Below, piece after piece: positions 25,160 through 33,829 of a DNA stretch of 64,000 bases. The position numbers and the translations under genes were made by a program. Below the pieces are notes generated by a model. The model was not told the origin of the DNA. It saw nothing but the letters and a program-made list of their open reading frames with translations, and searched no databases. The DNA is from Acidimicrobiaceae bacterium (lineage in GTDB: Bacteria > Actinomycetota > Acidimicrobiia > Acidimicrobiales > Aldehydirespiratoraceae), in contig VXYK01000035.1 of assembly GCA_009845995.1 (NCBI GenBank), positions 62,001 through 126,000 of the forward strand. The letters run 5' to 3'. Positions within the stretch are counted from its first letter, which is position 1; each line of letters starts with the position of its first letter.

Positions 25160-26029
25160 ATGCCTGTTGCGCTTGCGGTCGATATTGGCGGAACCAAGTT
25201 CGAGGTTGCGACCGTGACAGACACTGGTGAGATTGGCGGGCGTGCCCGAGTCGACTCCACGGGGGCGAGCGACGCAGAGGAGCTGTTCGGTCGACTAGCG
25301 GGGATTGTCGAGTCGTTTGATCTTGACCCGGTTGACGTATGCGGCGTCGGTTCTGGCGGTCCGATGCTCCCCAACGGTGAGGAAGTGTCTCCACTCAACA
25401 TCGGAGTTTGGCGTGACTTTCCGCTCCGTTCCCGGGTAGCGGAACTCACCGGGCTGCCTACGTTTGTAGACAACGACGCCAAGGCTCTGGCTCTGGCCGA
25501 AGGATGGCTTGGAGCGGCAGTGGGAGTGTCGAACTACATTGCCATGGTTGTGTCAACCGGGGTTGGCGGCGGGATTGTTCTCAATAACAAACTGCTCGAC
25601 GGAGCTCTCGGGAACGCGGGACATATTGGACACGTTGTCGTGGAACCGGAAGGCACGGAATTGCCTGGTCACGTCCGCGGAGTTCTCGAAGGCGAAGCGA
25701 GCGGCACAGCCATAGCCTTTCGAACCGGGGCTCCGGCCAGCGAGGCCCCTGCAGATGAAAGGGCGAGAGCGGGAACAATGGTGGGCCGCGCAGTGGGTTC
25801 AGTTGCCAACCTGCTTGATTTGCAGCTTGCGGTAGTGGCCGGTTCCGTAGCGCTCGGTTATGGCGGTGTCTTTTTTGAGGCGGCTCAACTCGAATGCGAC
25901 CGAGTAGCTCAGCTTCAGCATTCTGTCGGCACAAGAATCGTTCCCGCCGGTCTCGCTGCAGAGGGTCCTTTGATCGGCGCCGCGGCAGTTGGTTTCAGCG
26001 GCTCGGGACATCGCGTCGGGGAACAATGA
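25160..26029 (+). CDS. ROK family sugar kinase/glucokinase-like protein lacking the zinc motif
   Basis: 289 residues. The N-terminal ALAVDIGGTKFEVATV is the ATP phosphate loop. The catalytic Asp is in TFVDNDAKALALAEGWLG, and the ROK block VVSTGVGGGIVLNNKLLDG is present. The usual zinc site CxCGxxGCxE, which follows GHIGH in ROK proteins, is replaced by ELPGHVRGVLEGEASG with no cysteine. It is still likely a hexose kinase using ATP, cytoplasmic, though a regulatory or altered-specificity protein is possible. Starts at 25139 and 25160 are both ATG; 25160 places the first strand at the usual distance. It is followed 10 bp later by a small hypothetical gene. Confidence 0.82.
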   Translation: MPVALAVDIGGTKFEVATVTDTGEIGGRARVDSTGASDAEELFGRLAGIVESFDLDPVDVCGVGSGGPMLPNGEEVSPLNIGVWRDFPLRSRVAELTGLPTFVDNDAKALALAEGWLGAAVGVSNYIAMVVSTGVGGGIVLNNKLLDGALGNAGHIGHVVVEPEGTELPGHVRGVLEGEASGTAIAFRTGAPASEAPADERARAGTMVGRAVGSVANLLDLQLAVVAGSVALGYGGVFFEAAQLECDRVAQLQHSVGTRIVPAGLAAEGPLIGAAAVGFSGSGHRVGEQ

Positions 26030-26039
26030 GACAGTGCCG

Positions 26040-26306
26040 ATGAGTCAGCAACGCGTCATGTTCGCAGTGTTGGGGGCGGTCATCCGCCGACCCTCCTTGT
26101 GGGCAACGGCGCTGCTCGAGGCAAGACGCTTCGTGCCCGACGACTGGTTGCGGCGTCGTCCCTTTCTGCCGTTGCCGGATCCAGAGATGCTTCGCTTTCG
26201 GCTGTCTACCCAATACGGAGATCCCGAGTCTCGCGTTGTTGCGAGCGACGTGGTTGTTTGGTTGCATTGGTGCAAAGCTGAGAACCAGCGCAGGCGGAGG
26301 GGCTAG
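26040..26306 (+). CDS. Small conserved hypothetical protein
   Basis: 88 residues, basic, with a Trp/Arg-rich centre (ARRFVPDDWLRRRPFLPLPDPEMLRFR) and a SDVVVWLHWCKAENQ C-terminus. No domain was recognised; similar short proteins with a P(D/E)xWxRRPPFLP core are common in Actinobacteria, but none has an assigned role. A longer in-frame reading from 25989 overlaps the ROK gene and is less likely. The ATG at 26040 follows a possible GTG at 26034. It lies between the ROK kinase and the HNH nuclease on one strand with gaps of about 10 bp, so it is probably in the same transcript. Confidence 0.7.
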   Translation: MSQQRVMFAVLGAVIRRPSLWATALLEARRFVPDDWLRRRPFLPLPDPEMLRFRLSTQYGDPESRVVASDVVVWLHWCKAENQRRRRG

Positions 26307-26315
26307 CGTTCGCCC

Positions 26316-26822
26316 ATGGCCGGAGTCCTCGTTCTCAACGCAACGTTCGAACCCCTAGCGGTTGTGCCGGTTCGCCGAGCCGTTTGTTTGATGCTGGCCA
26401 ACAAGGTCGAATTGCTGCACGCTTCTGGGCGGCTTGTGCGTTCTGAACGGTTGGCTTTGGCTGAGCCCTCTGTGGTGCGGCTGTCGCGTTACGTGAAGGT
26501 TCCCTATGCGCGTCATCGGTCGCCCAACCGCCACGGGATCTTCGTTCGAGACGACCACCGTTGCCAATATTGCGGTTCACGTGCGGAGACAGTCGATCAT
26601 GTTGTGCCCCGCAGTCGTGGGGGTTGCCATAGGTGGGAGAACGTCGTGGCGGCGTGTCGGCTTTGCAATGCCAACAAGCGTGATCGGTTGCTCGCGGAAA
26701 CCTCCATGCGGCTTCGGCGCCCTCCCGGCCCGCCACCGCCAGGTTCTTGGATTGAGATTGCTGCGGGATCGATGCCGGTCGCCTGGTTGCAGTACCTGAC
26801 CTACCAGCGCCGCTCAGCGTGA
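26316..26822 (+). CDS. HNH endonuclease family protein
   Basis: 168 residues. The C-terminal half is a standard HNH fold: DDHRCQYCGSRAETVDHVVP supplies the first zinc Cys pair and the catalytic DH. RSRGGCHRWENVVAACRLCN then supplies Asn and the second Cys pair, followed by NANKRDRLL. The N-terminal 70 residues (VLVLNATFEPLAVVPVRRAV) are typical of the widespread actinobacterial and cyanobacterial HNH group that is chromosomal and not linked to restriction genes. The DNA target is unknown. The stop overlaps the next gene's GTG by 4 bp. Confidence 0.9.
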   Translation: MAGVLVLNATFEPLAVVPVRRAVCLMLANKVELLHASGRLVRSERLALAEPSVVRLSRYVKVPYARHRSPNRHGIFVRDDHRCQYCGSRAETVDHVVPRSRGGCHRWENVVAACRLCNANKRDRLLAETSMRLRRPPGPPPPGSWIEIAAGSMPVAWLQYLTYQRRSA

Positions 26823-27472
26823 CCTGGGTCGTCAAGCATCTTCACGGCAGCGCTTCAACCCTTCATGAGTTTGCCCCTCCGGCCCAACCTGAGCGGACTC
26901 TTTGTGTCTTCGAGACGCCGTCGACTGCGTTCGTGATCGGCAGCGCCCAACACGAGAGCCAGGTCGACTCGCAATGCGCCTCTGCGCTTGACGTGTCGAT
27001 CGTGCGTCGCAGCAGTGGGGGAGGAGCGGTGCTTCTGGTTCCTGGTCAATATGTGTGGATCGATGTTTGGTTGCCCTCTGGTGACGCGCTGTGGAGCGAC
27101 GATGTGGTGGTCGCGGCGGACTGGCTCGGTGAGGTTCTTGCGTTGGCGCTCACCGACGCACAGATACCTTCCGTGTCGGTTCATCGCGGTCCTGCAAGCA
27201 ACGATGTCTGGTCGAAAATGGTCTGTTTCTTGGGTCGCGGTCCTGGGGAAGTTTTTTCCGACGGCAAAAAGATCGTCGGATTGAGTCAGCGGCGGACTCG
27301 TGACTGGATCCGTTTTCAAACGATTGTGCACCGTAAATTTTCTGCGAAACTGACAGCCGATTTGCTGACTGTTGCGGTGGATTCTGAAGCCGTCGCGCAG
27401 TGGCAGTCGCAGGTGTATGAGATCGGGGACTTGCCGATCCTCGATCTGCTGCGCGCCCGCCTGCCTCAATAA
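26819..27472 (+). CDS. Lipoate/biotin-protein ligase A/B family protein
   Basis: 217 residues of the LplA/BirA-like fold. The key VRRSSGGGAVLLVPGQYVW loop, which binds the lipoyl- or biotinyl-adenylate, is clear. The catalytic-type lysine motif is FSDGKKIVGLSQRRTRDW, followed by IRFQTIVHRKF. It is shorter than E. coli LplA because the accessory C-terminal domain is missing, as in many lipoyl transferase-type members. It probably attaches lipoate or octanoate to 2-oxo-acid dehydrogenase or GcvH domains; biotin is less likely. The GTG start overlaps the HNH stop. The 137-bp gap to mraZ after it holds the mraZ control region. Confidence 0.82.
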   Translation: MTWVVKHLHGSASTLHEFAPPAQPERTLCVFETPSTAFVIGSAQHESQVDSQCASALDVSIVRRSSGGGAVLLVPGQYVWIDVWLPSGDALWSDDVVVAADWLGEVLALALTDAQIPSVSVHRGPASNDVWSKMVCFLGRGPGEVFSDGKKIVGLSQRRTRDWIRFQTIVHRKFSAKLTADLLTVAVDSEAVAQWQSQVYEIGDLPILDLLRARLPQ

Positions 27473-27529
27473 CCGTTCAGAGGTGGCACCTCGTTCGCTG
27501 TCGCGCGCCCAGAGATACTTGCAAATTTG

Positions 27530-27579
27530 TGGGGTGTATAGGAGTATAGTGGAGTGATATGGTGGATAAGGGAGCCATA
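27530..27579 (+). promoter_or_regulatory. Five 10-bp MraZ-type boxes upstream of mraZ
   Basis: Five directly adjacent 10-bp units with the pattern (T/A/G)GG(N)G-N5: TGGGGTGTAT, AGGAGTATAG, TGGAGTGATA, TGGTGGATAA and GGGAGCCATA. MraZ represses its own operon by binding evenly spaced repeats of this sort (TGGGN-N5 in E. coli). Candidate -10 hexamers (TATAGG, TATAGT) lie inside the array, so binding would block RNA polymerase. The mraZ ATG follows 30 bp later. This is seen in sequence; the autoregulation is inferred from the family. Confidence 0.8.
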
Positions 27580-27609
27580 TTGATCCACGAGTAAGACAGG
27601 GGGTGCGAA

Positions 27610-28065
27610 ATGGCCAAGTTCATGGGAACTTACGAACACACGCTCGACGACAAAGGCCGACTCATCCTTCCTGCGACCTTTCGTTCGAAGTTGGCCCAAG
27701 GAGCAGTCACTGTTCCGCTTGATCGTTGCTTGGCGATCCTCCCGCCCGATGAGTTCGAGCGAATGGCGACACACCTCAGAAAACAAGTGTCGGAAGGACG
27801 GGCGGACATGGACCACCTGCGTGCCTTCGCAAGCCTCGCCGACGAAGTAGTCCCCGACTCACAGGGCCGTATGCGTCTGGCTCCTCATCTCAGGGAATTG
27901 GCAGGCCTCGGACGCAATGTGGTCGTGGCTGGAGTCCTTGAACGAATCGAAGTATGGGACCCGGCCCGTTGGTCGTCTGTCTTCCCCTCAGGCGCCGCCA
28001 AGTTCGTTTCCTCGATTGTCCGCGAATACGGGCTTGGACCTCCCGATTCAGAGTCAACCACTTGA
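27610..28065 (+). CDS. mraZ: Transcriptional regulator MraZ
   Basis: 151 residues made of two SpoVT/AbrB-like swapped-hairpin repeats: GTYEHTLDDKGRLILPATFR at the N-terminus and DEVVPDSQGRMRLAPHLREL in the second half. MraZ forms a ring and binds tandem boxes to control the dcw operon; five such boxes lie just upstream. The start ATG at 27610 is preceded by GACAGGGGGTG. As in most bacteria it is the first gene of the division cluster, followed by rsmH after a 38-bp gap. Length is normal. Confidence 0.95.
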   Translation: MAKFMGTYEHTLDDKGRLILPATFRSKLAQGAVTVPLDRCLAILPPDEFERMATHLRKQVSEGRADMDHLRAFASLADEVVPDSQGRMRLAPHLRELAGLGRNVVVAGVLERIEVWDPARWSSVFPSGAAKFVSSIVREYGLGPPDSESTT

Positions 28066-28103
28066 GTAGCGAAGACCACTGCAGACCCTATGGAACACGA
28101 TTC

Positions 28104-29060
28104 ATGGCCGAACTTGATCCCAGCAGCGAATTTCTTCATCAGCCGGTGATGCTCGATGAAGTCGTCACGGTGCTGTCCGACGTGCCCAATGGTGTCGTGG
28201 TCGACGCAACTCTCGGTGGTGGCGGACATACCGACGCATTGTTGAATGCCAACGAGGGTCTCTCAGTGATCGGGCTCGACCGTGATCAGGAGGCACTGGA
28301 TGCCGCATGCACCCGGCTTGCGCCCCATGGCGAACGAGTAATCGGGATGCATCGTCGCTTCGATGCGATCACCGAAGTGGTACGTGAACTTGGACACGAC
28401 AGAGTCTCGGCGTGTCTTTTCGACCTCGGTGTCAGCTCACCCCAACTCGATTCAGCGCGGCGGGGTTTCAGCTATCGGCAAAATGGTCCGCTCGACATGC
28501 GGATGGATCGCAGTGGGGGAATCACCGGTGCTGAAGTGGTCAACAGCTACGACGAGCGTGCGCTGACTTCGCTTCTGCGGCGCCACGGCGACGAACCCAA
28601 CGCCCAACGAATCGCACGCGCGATCGTGGCAGCCCGGCCGGTAACTTCGACCACCGAACTGGCAGCGGTCGTTCGCGGCGCCGTGCCGGCCGCGGTTCGA
28701 CGCCGCAAGGGCCATCCTGCTCGCCGGACGTTTCAAGCCATACGCATCGAGGTCAACCAAGAACTGGAAATCCTCCAAGACGCACTCACCCAGGCCCTCT
28801 CGCTGCTTGCGCCGCGAGGACGATGTGCAGTTCTGGCCTACCACTCCGGAGAGGACCGAATCGTAAAACGGTGTTTCAGAGACGCCGCCGGCGAGTCGAC
28901 CCCGCCTCGCCCGGGTCTACCACCTCTTTTGGGACAGGAGGCAACGGTTCGGTTGCTGTGGCGCGGCGTTCGCAAACCCGGCAACGATGAAGTAGCGGGC
29001 AATCGGAGGTCTGAAGCAGCACGATTGCGAGCAGTCGAAAAACTCGAAACGGCGCAGTGA
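28104..29060 (+). CDS. rsmH: 16S rRNA (cytosine1402-N4)-methyltransferase RsmH
   Basis: 318 residues. It methylates C1402 of 16S rRNA using SAM. Motifs: HQPVMLDEVV at the start, SAM-binding VVDATLGGGGHTDALL, IGLDRDQEAL, FDLGVSSPQLDSARRGFSY, GPLDMRMD, TFQAIRIEVNQEL, and the C-terminal AVLAYHSGEDRIVKR. The ATG at 28104 is used; a TTG at 28062 overlapping the mraZ stop would add 14 residues. The stop overlaps the next ATG by one base, so ftsL is coupled. Confidence 0.95.
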   Translation: MAELDPSSEFLHQPVMLDEVVTVLSDVPNGVVVDATLGGGGHTDALLNANEGLSVIGLDRDQEALDAACTRLAPHGERVIGMHRRFDAITEVVRELGHDRVSACLFDLGVSSPQLDSARRGFSYRQNGPLDMRMDRSGGITGAEVVNSYDERALTSLLRRHGDEPNAQRIARAIVAARPVTSTTELAAVVRGAVPAAVRRRKGHPARRTFQAIRIEVNQELEILQDALTQALSLLAPRGRCAVLAYHSGEDRIVKRCFRDAAGESTPPRPGLPPLLGQEATVRLLWRGVRKPGNDEVAGNRRSEAARLRAVEKLETAQ

Positions 29061-29512
29061 TGGTTTCCAGCGCCTCTCCCCGAACGTCGCAAACCGCCCG
29101 AACGGCTCCACGGTCGGCACCGAAGCCCGCGGCTTCTGAGCCGAATCTGCGGGTGGCATCGGCAAAGCCCGCCGCTCAGACGAAAGAACGGATCTGGCCC
29201 GCGTTGACGATCGTCACCTCCTTTGCAGTCGTGATCGCGTTTGTTGTCGCGGGTCTGTTTGCGAGCGACATCCAGACACAGGCCGAGATTGACACCATAC
29301 AAACCGAGATCGAGGAACTTCGAGAAACGCGAGTCAAGGTCCTGGCCCAACGTGCTTGGTACGACTCGCCCGAAGGTCTCTCTGAAACTGCCACGCGAGC
29401 CGGGCTCGTTCCAGCCCCCGAAGTGGCGCTCCTGGTGCCCTTGGCACCCGGACTATTGGCTCCTCCGGCCCAGATCGACCCGTTCACCCCGCCTATTGCG
29501 GCGAACCGATGA
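29060..29512 (+). CDS. ftsL: FtsL-like cell division protein
   Basis: 150 residues. A basic, Ala/Pro-rich cytoplasmic N-terminus (about 45 residues) is followed by one membrane helix (WPALTIVTSFAVVIAFVVAG). A short coiled coil (IDTIQTEIEELRETRVKVL) and a hydrophobic Pro-rich tail come next. Sequence conservation in FtsL is low, so the call rests on topology and position between rsmH and ftsI. It would form part of the FtsQLB complex that activates septal synthesis. It starts within the rsmH stop and overlaps the ftsI start by 4 bp (ATGA). Confidence 0.78.
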   Translation: MVSSASPRTSQTARTAPRSAPKPAASEPNLRVASAKPAAQTKERIWPALTIVTSFAVVIAFVVAGLFASDIQTQAEIDTIQTEIEELRETRVKVLAQRAWYDSPEGLSETATRAGLVPAPEVALLVPLAPGLLAPPAQIDPFTPPIAANR

Positions 29513-31395
29513 GCAGGTTGACGAGTGTGCGCGGTTCCAACAACCGTGGCGATAAGGATCGAGGCAGTGTCGAAGTCAACCCATGGAGAGTCGGCGTGAT
29601 ATTCACCGTGCTGGTTCTCGTCTCGGCCGGGTTCGTCTGGAAGCTGGTGGACCTGCAGTTGAGTCCCGACGATGACCTGCTGAACAACGTCGGAAGTTAT
29701 TTGCGCGAAGAGAAGATCGATGCGTCCCGCGGCAATGTCGTGGATCGCCAAGGACGCCTGCTCGCGTTCTCGGTGCCGCGGCCGTCGATCGTCGGTGATC
29801 CTCGCGGTATCGCGCACTCCGAGAATCCCGTCGACGTTGATGACATTGTCGCGGAACTGGCCACCGTGCTGGGGACCGATCCAGGCGTGATGGCCACACG
29901 GCTTCGCAGCGACAAGAGCTTCGTCTACCTTGAACGCCAGGTTGAACCCGAGGTCGGGGAAGCAGTCGCGGCGCTTGGGCTCCCGGGGATATGGATCATG
30001 ACCGAGCAGTACCGCGAACACCCCAACGGGTCCTGTTCAGCCCTGTCTGTTGTCGGTCGGGTGGACACCGAACAGGTGGGAATCTCGGGATTGGAAAAAA
30101 AGTACGACGAACAACTCGAAGGCAGCCCGGGTCGCGCCCTTCGCCAGACTCAGTTGGGCGGAGCCGTGCAGATCCCCGATGGCTACCACGTAGTCGAACC
30201 CCATACACCCGGCGAGGAACTGAGACTGAGCATCGACCGCAACATCCAATATGAAGCAGAACAACTCCTGGCGCGAGCACTGCGGGAAACGGAGGGAACC
30301 ACGGCCATAGCGATCGTTTCGAATCCCCGTACAGGCGAGATATACGCCATGGCAAGTGCCTTGCGCGACGAAGAGACGGGCGAGGTCGAATGCAGCAACG
30401 CCAACCTGGGAGCCGTGTGGACCTACGAACCTGGATCAACCATGAAAGGCATCACGTTCGCGGGGGTGTTCGACAATGGCGCATGGGGAGTCGACGAAAT
30501 AGTCGAGGTCCCCGCGACGGTCTATGTGGCGCGCGAGAGTGACGTGGAAAGCCATGCGTACCACGACTATCGACTGGCCCACGGCACGACTGTGGAGAAC
30601 CTTCCCTCAACAATCCTGGGGCACTCCTCGAACACCGGAACGGTGTTGCTGGCTCAGGAACTGGGGGCAGACGCACTCCAGCAGACGTTCGAGAACTTCG
30701 GGTTCGGGCAGTTGACCGGATTGGCATTTCCCGGTGAGAGCCCAGGGATCCTCGACGAGCTCGACTCTCACAGCCTCCTGTTGTCGAACACCGCGATCGG
30801 ACAGAGTATTGCCGTCACACCGCTGCAACTGATTCAGGCATACAACACCTTGGCCAACGGCGGGGTCAGCATTGCTCCGAAGCTTGTGCTCGACCGTGAA
30901 CCGGACGGTAGTGCCGCAAATCCAGCGCACACCGAGACAAGGGTCGTATCACCCCAGAGCGCACAAACCGTGATGGAAATGTTGCGCGGTGTGGTCAGCT
31001 CCGGGACCGGCCGGCGTGCCGCCCTGCCCGGATTCCTAGTCGCGGGCAAGACCGGTACTGCATGGCAACCGTGCGGTGACGTGTCCGGATATCTCTGCAG
31101 TGAGGAGGACGAAGAGGAGGAACGGCATTACACAGCCAGCTTCGTGGGAATTGTCGAGAACGACCGAGGACCAGTGTTGAGCGCCATAGTCGTTATCGAC
31201 GATCCGCAAGGTGAGAATTACACCGGCGGTGCCGTTGCCGCCCCGGTCTTCGCCGAATTGGCCGGGTATTCGGTCCGCCAACTGCATCTAGCGCCCTTCG
31301 GTGAGCAAACCGTTGCCGCACAACGCATCCGCTCAGACCCCGCGGTCGCCCCGTTGGCTCTTGAGCCCCAGGAGAGTCAGGAGTCGGTCCAATGA
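29509..31395 (+). CDS. ftsI: Peptidoglycan D,D-transpeptidase FtsI (PBP3)
   Basis: 628-residue class B penicillin-binding protein. One membrane helix (about 28-45), the PBP dimer domain (about 70-230), then the transpeptidase with Ser310-Thr-Met-Lys313 (EPGSTMKG), the SxN motif in GHSSNTGT and AGKTGTAW. It cross-links septal peptidoglycan outside the membrane together with FtsW, encoded in the same cluster. Just after KTGT there is a short insertion with two Cys and a run of acids (CGDVSGYLCSEEDEEEE), absent from most FtsI and perhaps a surface loop closed by a disulfide. Start and stop overlap neighbours by 4 bp each. Confidence 0.95.
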   Translation: MSRLTSVRGSNNRGDKDRGSVEVNPWRVGVIFTVLVLVSAGFVWKLVDLQLSPDDDLLNNVGSYLREEKIDASRGNVVDRQGRLLAFSVPRPSIVGDPRGIAHSENPVDVDDIVAELATVLGTDPGVMATRLRSDKSFVYLERQVEPEVGEAVAALGLPGIWIMTEQYREHPNGSCSALSVVGRVDTEQVGISGLEKKYDEQLEGSPGRALRQTQLGGAVQIPDGYHVVEPHTPGEELRLSIDRNIQYEAEQLLARALRETEGTTAIAIVSNPRTGEIYAMASALRDEETGEVECSNANLGAVWTYEPGSTMKGITFAGVFDNGAWGVDEIVEVPATVYVARESDVESHAYHDYRLAHGTTVENLPSTILGHSSNTGTVLLAQELGADALQQTFENFGFGQLTGLAFPGESPGILDELDSHSLLLSNTAIGQSIAVTPLQLIQAYNTLANGGVSIAPKLVLDREPDGSAANPAHTETRVVSPQSAQTVMEMLRGVVSSGTGRRAALPGFLVAGKTGTAWQPCGDVSGYLCSEEDEEEERHYTASFVGIVENDRGPVLSAIVVIDDPQGENYTGGAVAAPVFAELAGYSVRQLHLAPFGEQTVAAQRIRSDPAVAPLALEPQESQESVQ

Positions 31396-32798
31396 GCCTG
31401 GAACTGGCTCGTGTAGCCGACCTGGTTCGCGTCGAGTCGAAACCGCAGTGGGCTGAGATCGAACTCAGTGATGTCTGCCACGATTCGCGAGCGATGGTGC
31501 CCGGAGCACTTTTCGCGGCGATACCGGGCGATTCAAGCGACGGACACTCCTATGCCGGCGACGCGGTTGAAGCCGGAGCGGCTGCCGTGCTGGTGGAACG
31601 CCCCCTGGGACTCGGTGTCCCGGAGTTGCGGGTCGCTTCTGTTCGCGAGTCTCTCGGCCCGGTCGCGTCGGCGGTACACGGCGAGCCGAGCCGAGCCCTG
31701 CAACTCGTTGGTGTCACCGGCACGAACGGCAAGACGACCACTGTTCGTATTCTCAGCTGCTTGCTGTCTGAGCTGGGTGTCCCCGTAGCGGAAGTTGGAA
31801 CCTTGACAGGTGAGCGGACCACCCCCGAAGCACCCGAACTGCAGCGGTTCCTGGCGGACGCCGTTGCTCGCGACGTCGCCGCGGTAGCAATGGAAGTCTC
31901 CTCTCATGGGCTGGCGCAGCACCGAGTCGACGGCTGTCGGTTCACGGTGGCGGCGTTCACCAACCTGGGCAACGACCATCTCGACTATCACGGCACGATC
32001 GAGGAGTACTTTGCCGCCAAGCAACGGTTGTTCAGTCCTGAACTGAGCGATCTGGCCATCGTGAATGTGGACAGTGAATTCGGATTGCGTCTGGCCGATG
32101 AGATCAACATCCCGGTCATAGCGGTTGGCGCTCATCTCGTCGACTCCCTCCGATTCGATCGATACATGAACAAATTCCGGTGGCGTGAGCGAGCGGTGCA
32201 TCTACCCCTGGCCGGAGAATTCAACGTCGCCAACGCGGTGATGGCCGCTGAGATCGCGGTAGCGCTCGGCCACCGGCCCGGCGATGTTGCAGAGGCACTG
32301 GCGACGACACCCTCGGTGCCAGGGCGCTTTGAGGTGATCGACCAGGGCCAGCCCTTTTCGGTGGTCGTCGACTACGCCCACACTCACGATGCCCTTGAGG
32401 CTGTGTTGGCCGCAGCACGAGCTGTGACAAAGAACTCCCTGATCGTTGTTTTCGGTGCCGGTGGGAACCGAGACCACGACAAGCGCCCCATGATGGGGAA
32501 AGTCGTCCGCAGTCTCGCTGATCGGGTTGTCGTCACGAGTGACAATCCCCGAGACGAACCCCCCGAAGACATCATTTCTGCCATCGTTTCAGGTATGCCG
32601 ATTCCTCCAGATCTCGTCGAAGTCGATCGTCGCCGAGCCATCGGTGCGGCCTTCGACGTCGCTCGTGAAGGAGACCTGGTGCTCCTTGCCGGCAAGGGTC
32701 ATGAAACGACACAGACGATCGGCTCTCAGGTGGTCTCCTTTGATGATCGGCAGGTTGCGGAAGAAGAGTTGCAGTTGCGAACCGGGGTGGCGTCGTGA
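31392..32798 (+). CDS. murE: UDP-MurNAc-tripeptide synthetase MurE, meso-DAP type
   Basis: 468 residues. It adds the third amino acid of the stem peptide. The ATP loop is VGVTGTNGKTTTVRIL, the carbamylated-lysine region YFAAKQRLF, and the amino-acid selectivity motif is VTSDNPRDEPPEDI. DNPR at this position marks meso-diaminopimelate-adding enzymes, so the cell wall is predicted to be of A1-gamma type. C-terminal LLAGKGHETTQ is standard. It overlaps ftsI and mraY by 4 bp at each end. The usual next gene, murF, is absent. Confidence 0.95.
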   Translation: MSLELARVADLVRVESKPQWAEIELSDVCHDSRAMVPGALFAAIPGDSSDGHSYAGDAVEAGAAAVLVERPLGLGVPELRVASVRESLGPVASAVHGEPSRALQLVGVTGTNGKTTTVRILSCLLSELGVPVAEVGTLTGERTTPEAPELQRFLADAVARDVAAVAMEVSSHGLAQHRVDGCRFTVAAFTNLGNDHLDYHGTIEEYFAAKQRLFSPELSDLAIVNVDSEFGLRLADEINIPVIAVGAHLVDSLRFDRYMNKFRWRERAVHLPLAGEFNVANAVMAAEIAVALGHRPGDVAEALATTPSVPGRFEVIDQGQPFSVVVDYAHTHDALEAVLAAARAVTKNSLIVVFGAGGNRDHDKRPMMGKVVRSLADRVVVTSDNPRDEPPEDIISAIVSGMPIPPDLVEVDRRRAIGAAFDVAREGDLVLLAGKGHETTQTIGSQVVSFDDRQVAEEELQLRTGVAS

Positions 32799-33829
32799 AC
32801 CGCCTGCTTATCGCTGCTGCCGTGTCGATGATTGTGTCGCTGTTCGGAACCAGGTTGTTGCTCAAATGGTTGACCGAGCACAAGATCGGCCAACCGATTC
32901 GGAGCGATGGGCCGGAGGGGCACCATACGAAGGCGGGAACGCCGACGATGGGCGGAGTCGCGATCGTGTCGGGCACGGTACTGGGTTACGTCATCTCAGA
33001 TTTTTTCGGAGGCATCTACACACTGCGGGGCATCTTCGTGTTGATGTGCATCGTCGGCGGTGGCGCAGTCGGCTTGCTTGACGACTGGATCAAAGTTGTG
33101 GCCGCGCGCAATCGCGGACTCAACAAGCGAGCCAAGATTATTGGCTTGCTGGTCGTGGCTGTTGGCTTCGCGTTCTTGATGACCGAGTTCACCAGTGTTC
33201 ACACCACGCTCGCTTTCACTCGTTTCGACAATCCAGGATGGGAACTCGGACGGATCGGCTGGATGCTCTGGGCTGTGCTGTTGATCATCGCGACCACCAA
33301 CAGCGTCAACCTCACCGATGGACTCGACGGGTTGGCGGCTGGAGCTGGAGTGATCTGCTTCGCAGCGTTCACCTTGATCGCCTTTTGGCAATTCCGCCAT
33401 CTTGAGAACTACAGCAACCCCGCGGCGCTGGACCTGGCGGTCATCTCCGCCGCAATGGTCGGCGGCATCGTCGGCTTTCTGTGGTGGAACGCGGCACCCG
33501 CGCAGATCTTCATGGGCGATACGGGATCGCTGGCCATTGGCAGCGGTCTTGCGGCCCTGTCCTTGTCCACGAGCACTCATCTGCTGTTGCCGATCATTGG
33601 CGGCCTCTTTGTCCTTGAGACCGTTTCGGTGATTCTGCAGATCGTTGTGTTCCACCGATTCGGGGGGCGGCGCCTGTTCCGGATGGCCCCGATCCACCAT
33701 CACTTCGAACTCGCGGGATGGCCTGAAACGACTGTAATCGTGCGGCTTTGGATCATGTCTGGACTGTGTACCGCAGTTGGTCTGGGGATTTTCTATCGCG
33801 ACGCTATTGCTGCGGGGTTCACAGCATGA
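32795..33829 (+). CDS. mraY: Phospho-MurNAc-pentapeptide transferase MraY
   Basis: 344 residues with about ten membrane helices. It transfers phospho-MurNAc-pentapeptide to undecaprenyl phosphate, making lipid I at the cytoplasmic face. Signature blocks: HHTKAGTPTMGGVAIVSG, GLLDDWIKV (Asp pair), TNSVNLTDGLDGLAAG, the catalytic FMGDTGSLAIG, and APIHHHFELAGWPE. The GTG start overlaps the murE stop and the stop overlaps murD (ATGA). In most bacteria murF lies immediately upstream; here murE does. Confidence 0.96.
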   Translation: MNRLLIAAAVSMIVSLFGTRLLLKWLTEHKIGQPIRSDGPEGHHTKAGTPTMGGVAIVSGTVLGYVISDFFGGIYTLRGIFVLMCIVGGGAVGLLDDWIKVVAARNRGLNKRAKIIGLLVVAVGFAFLMTEFTSVHTTLAFTRFDNPGWELGRIGWMLWAVLLIIATTNSVNLTDGLDGLAAGAGVICFAAFTLIAFWQFRHLENYSNPAALDLAVISAAMVGGIVGFLWWNAAPAQIFMGDTGSLAIGSGLAALSLSTSTHLLLPIIGGLFVLETVSVILQIVVFHRFGGRRLFRMAPIHHHFELAGWPETTVIVRLWIMSGLCTAVGLGIFYRDAIAAGFTA

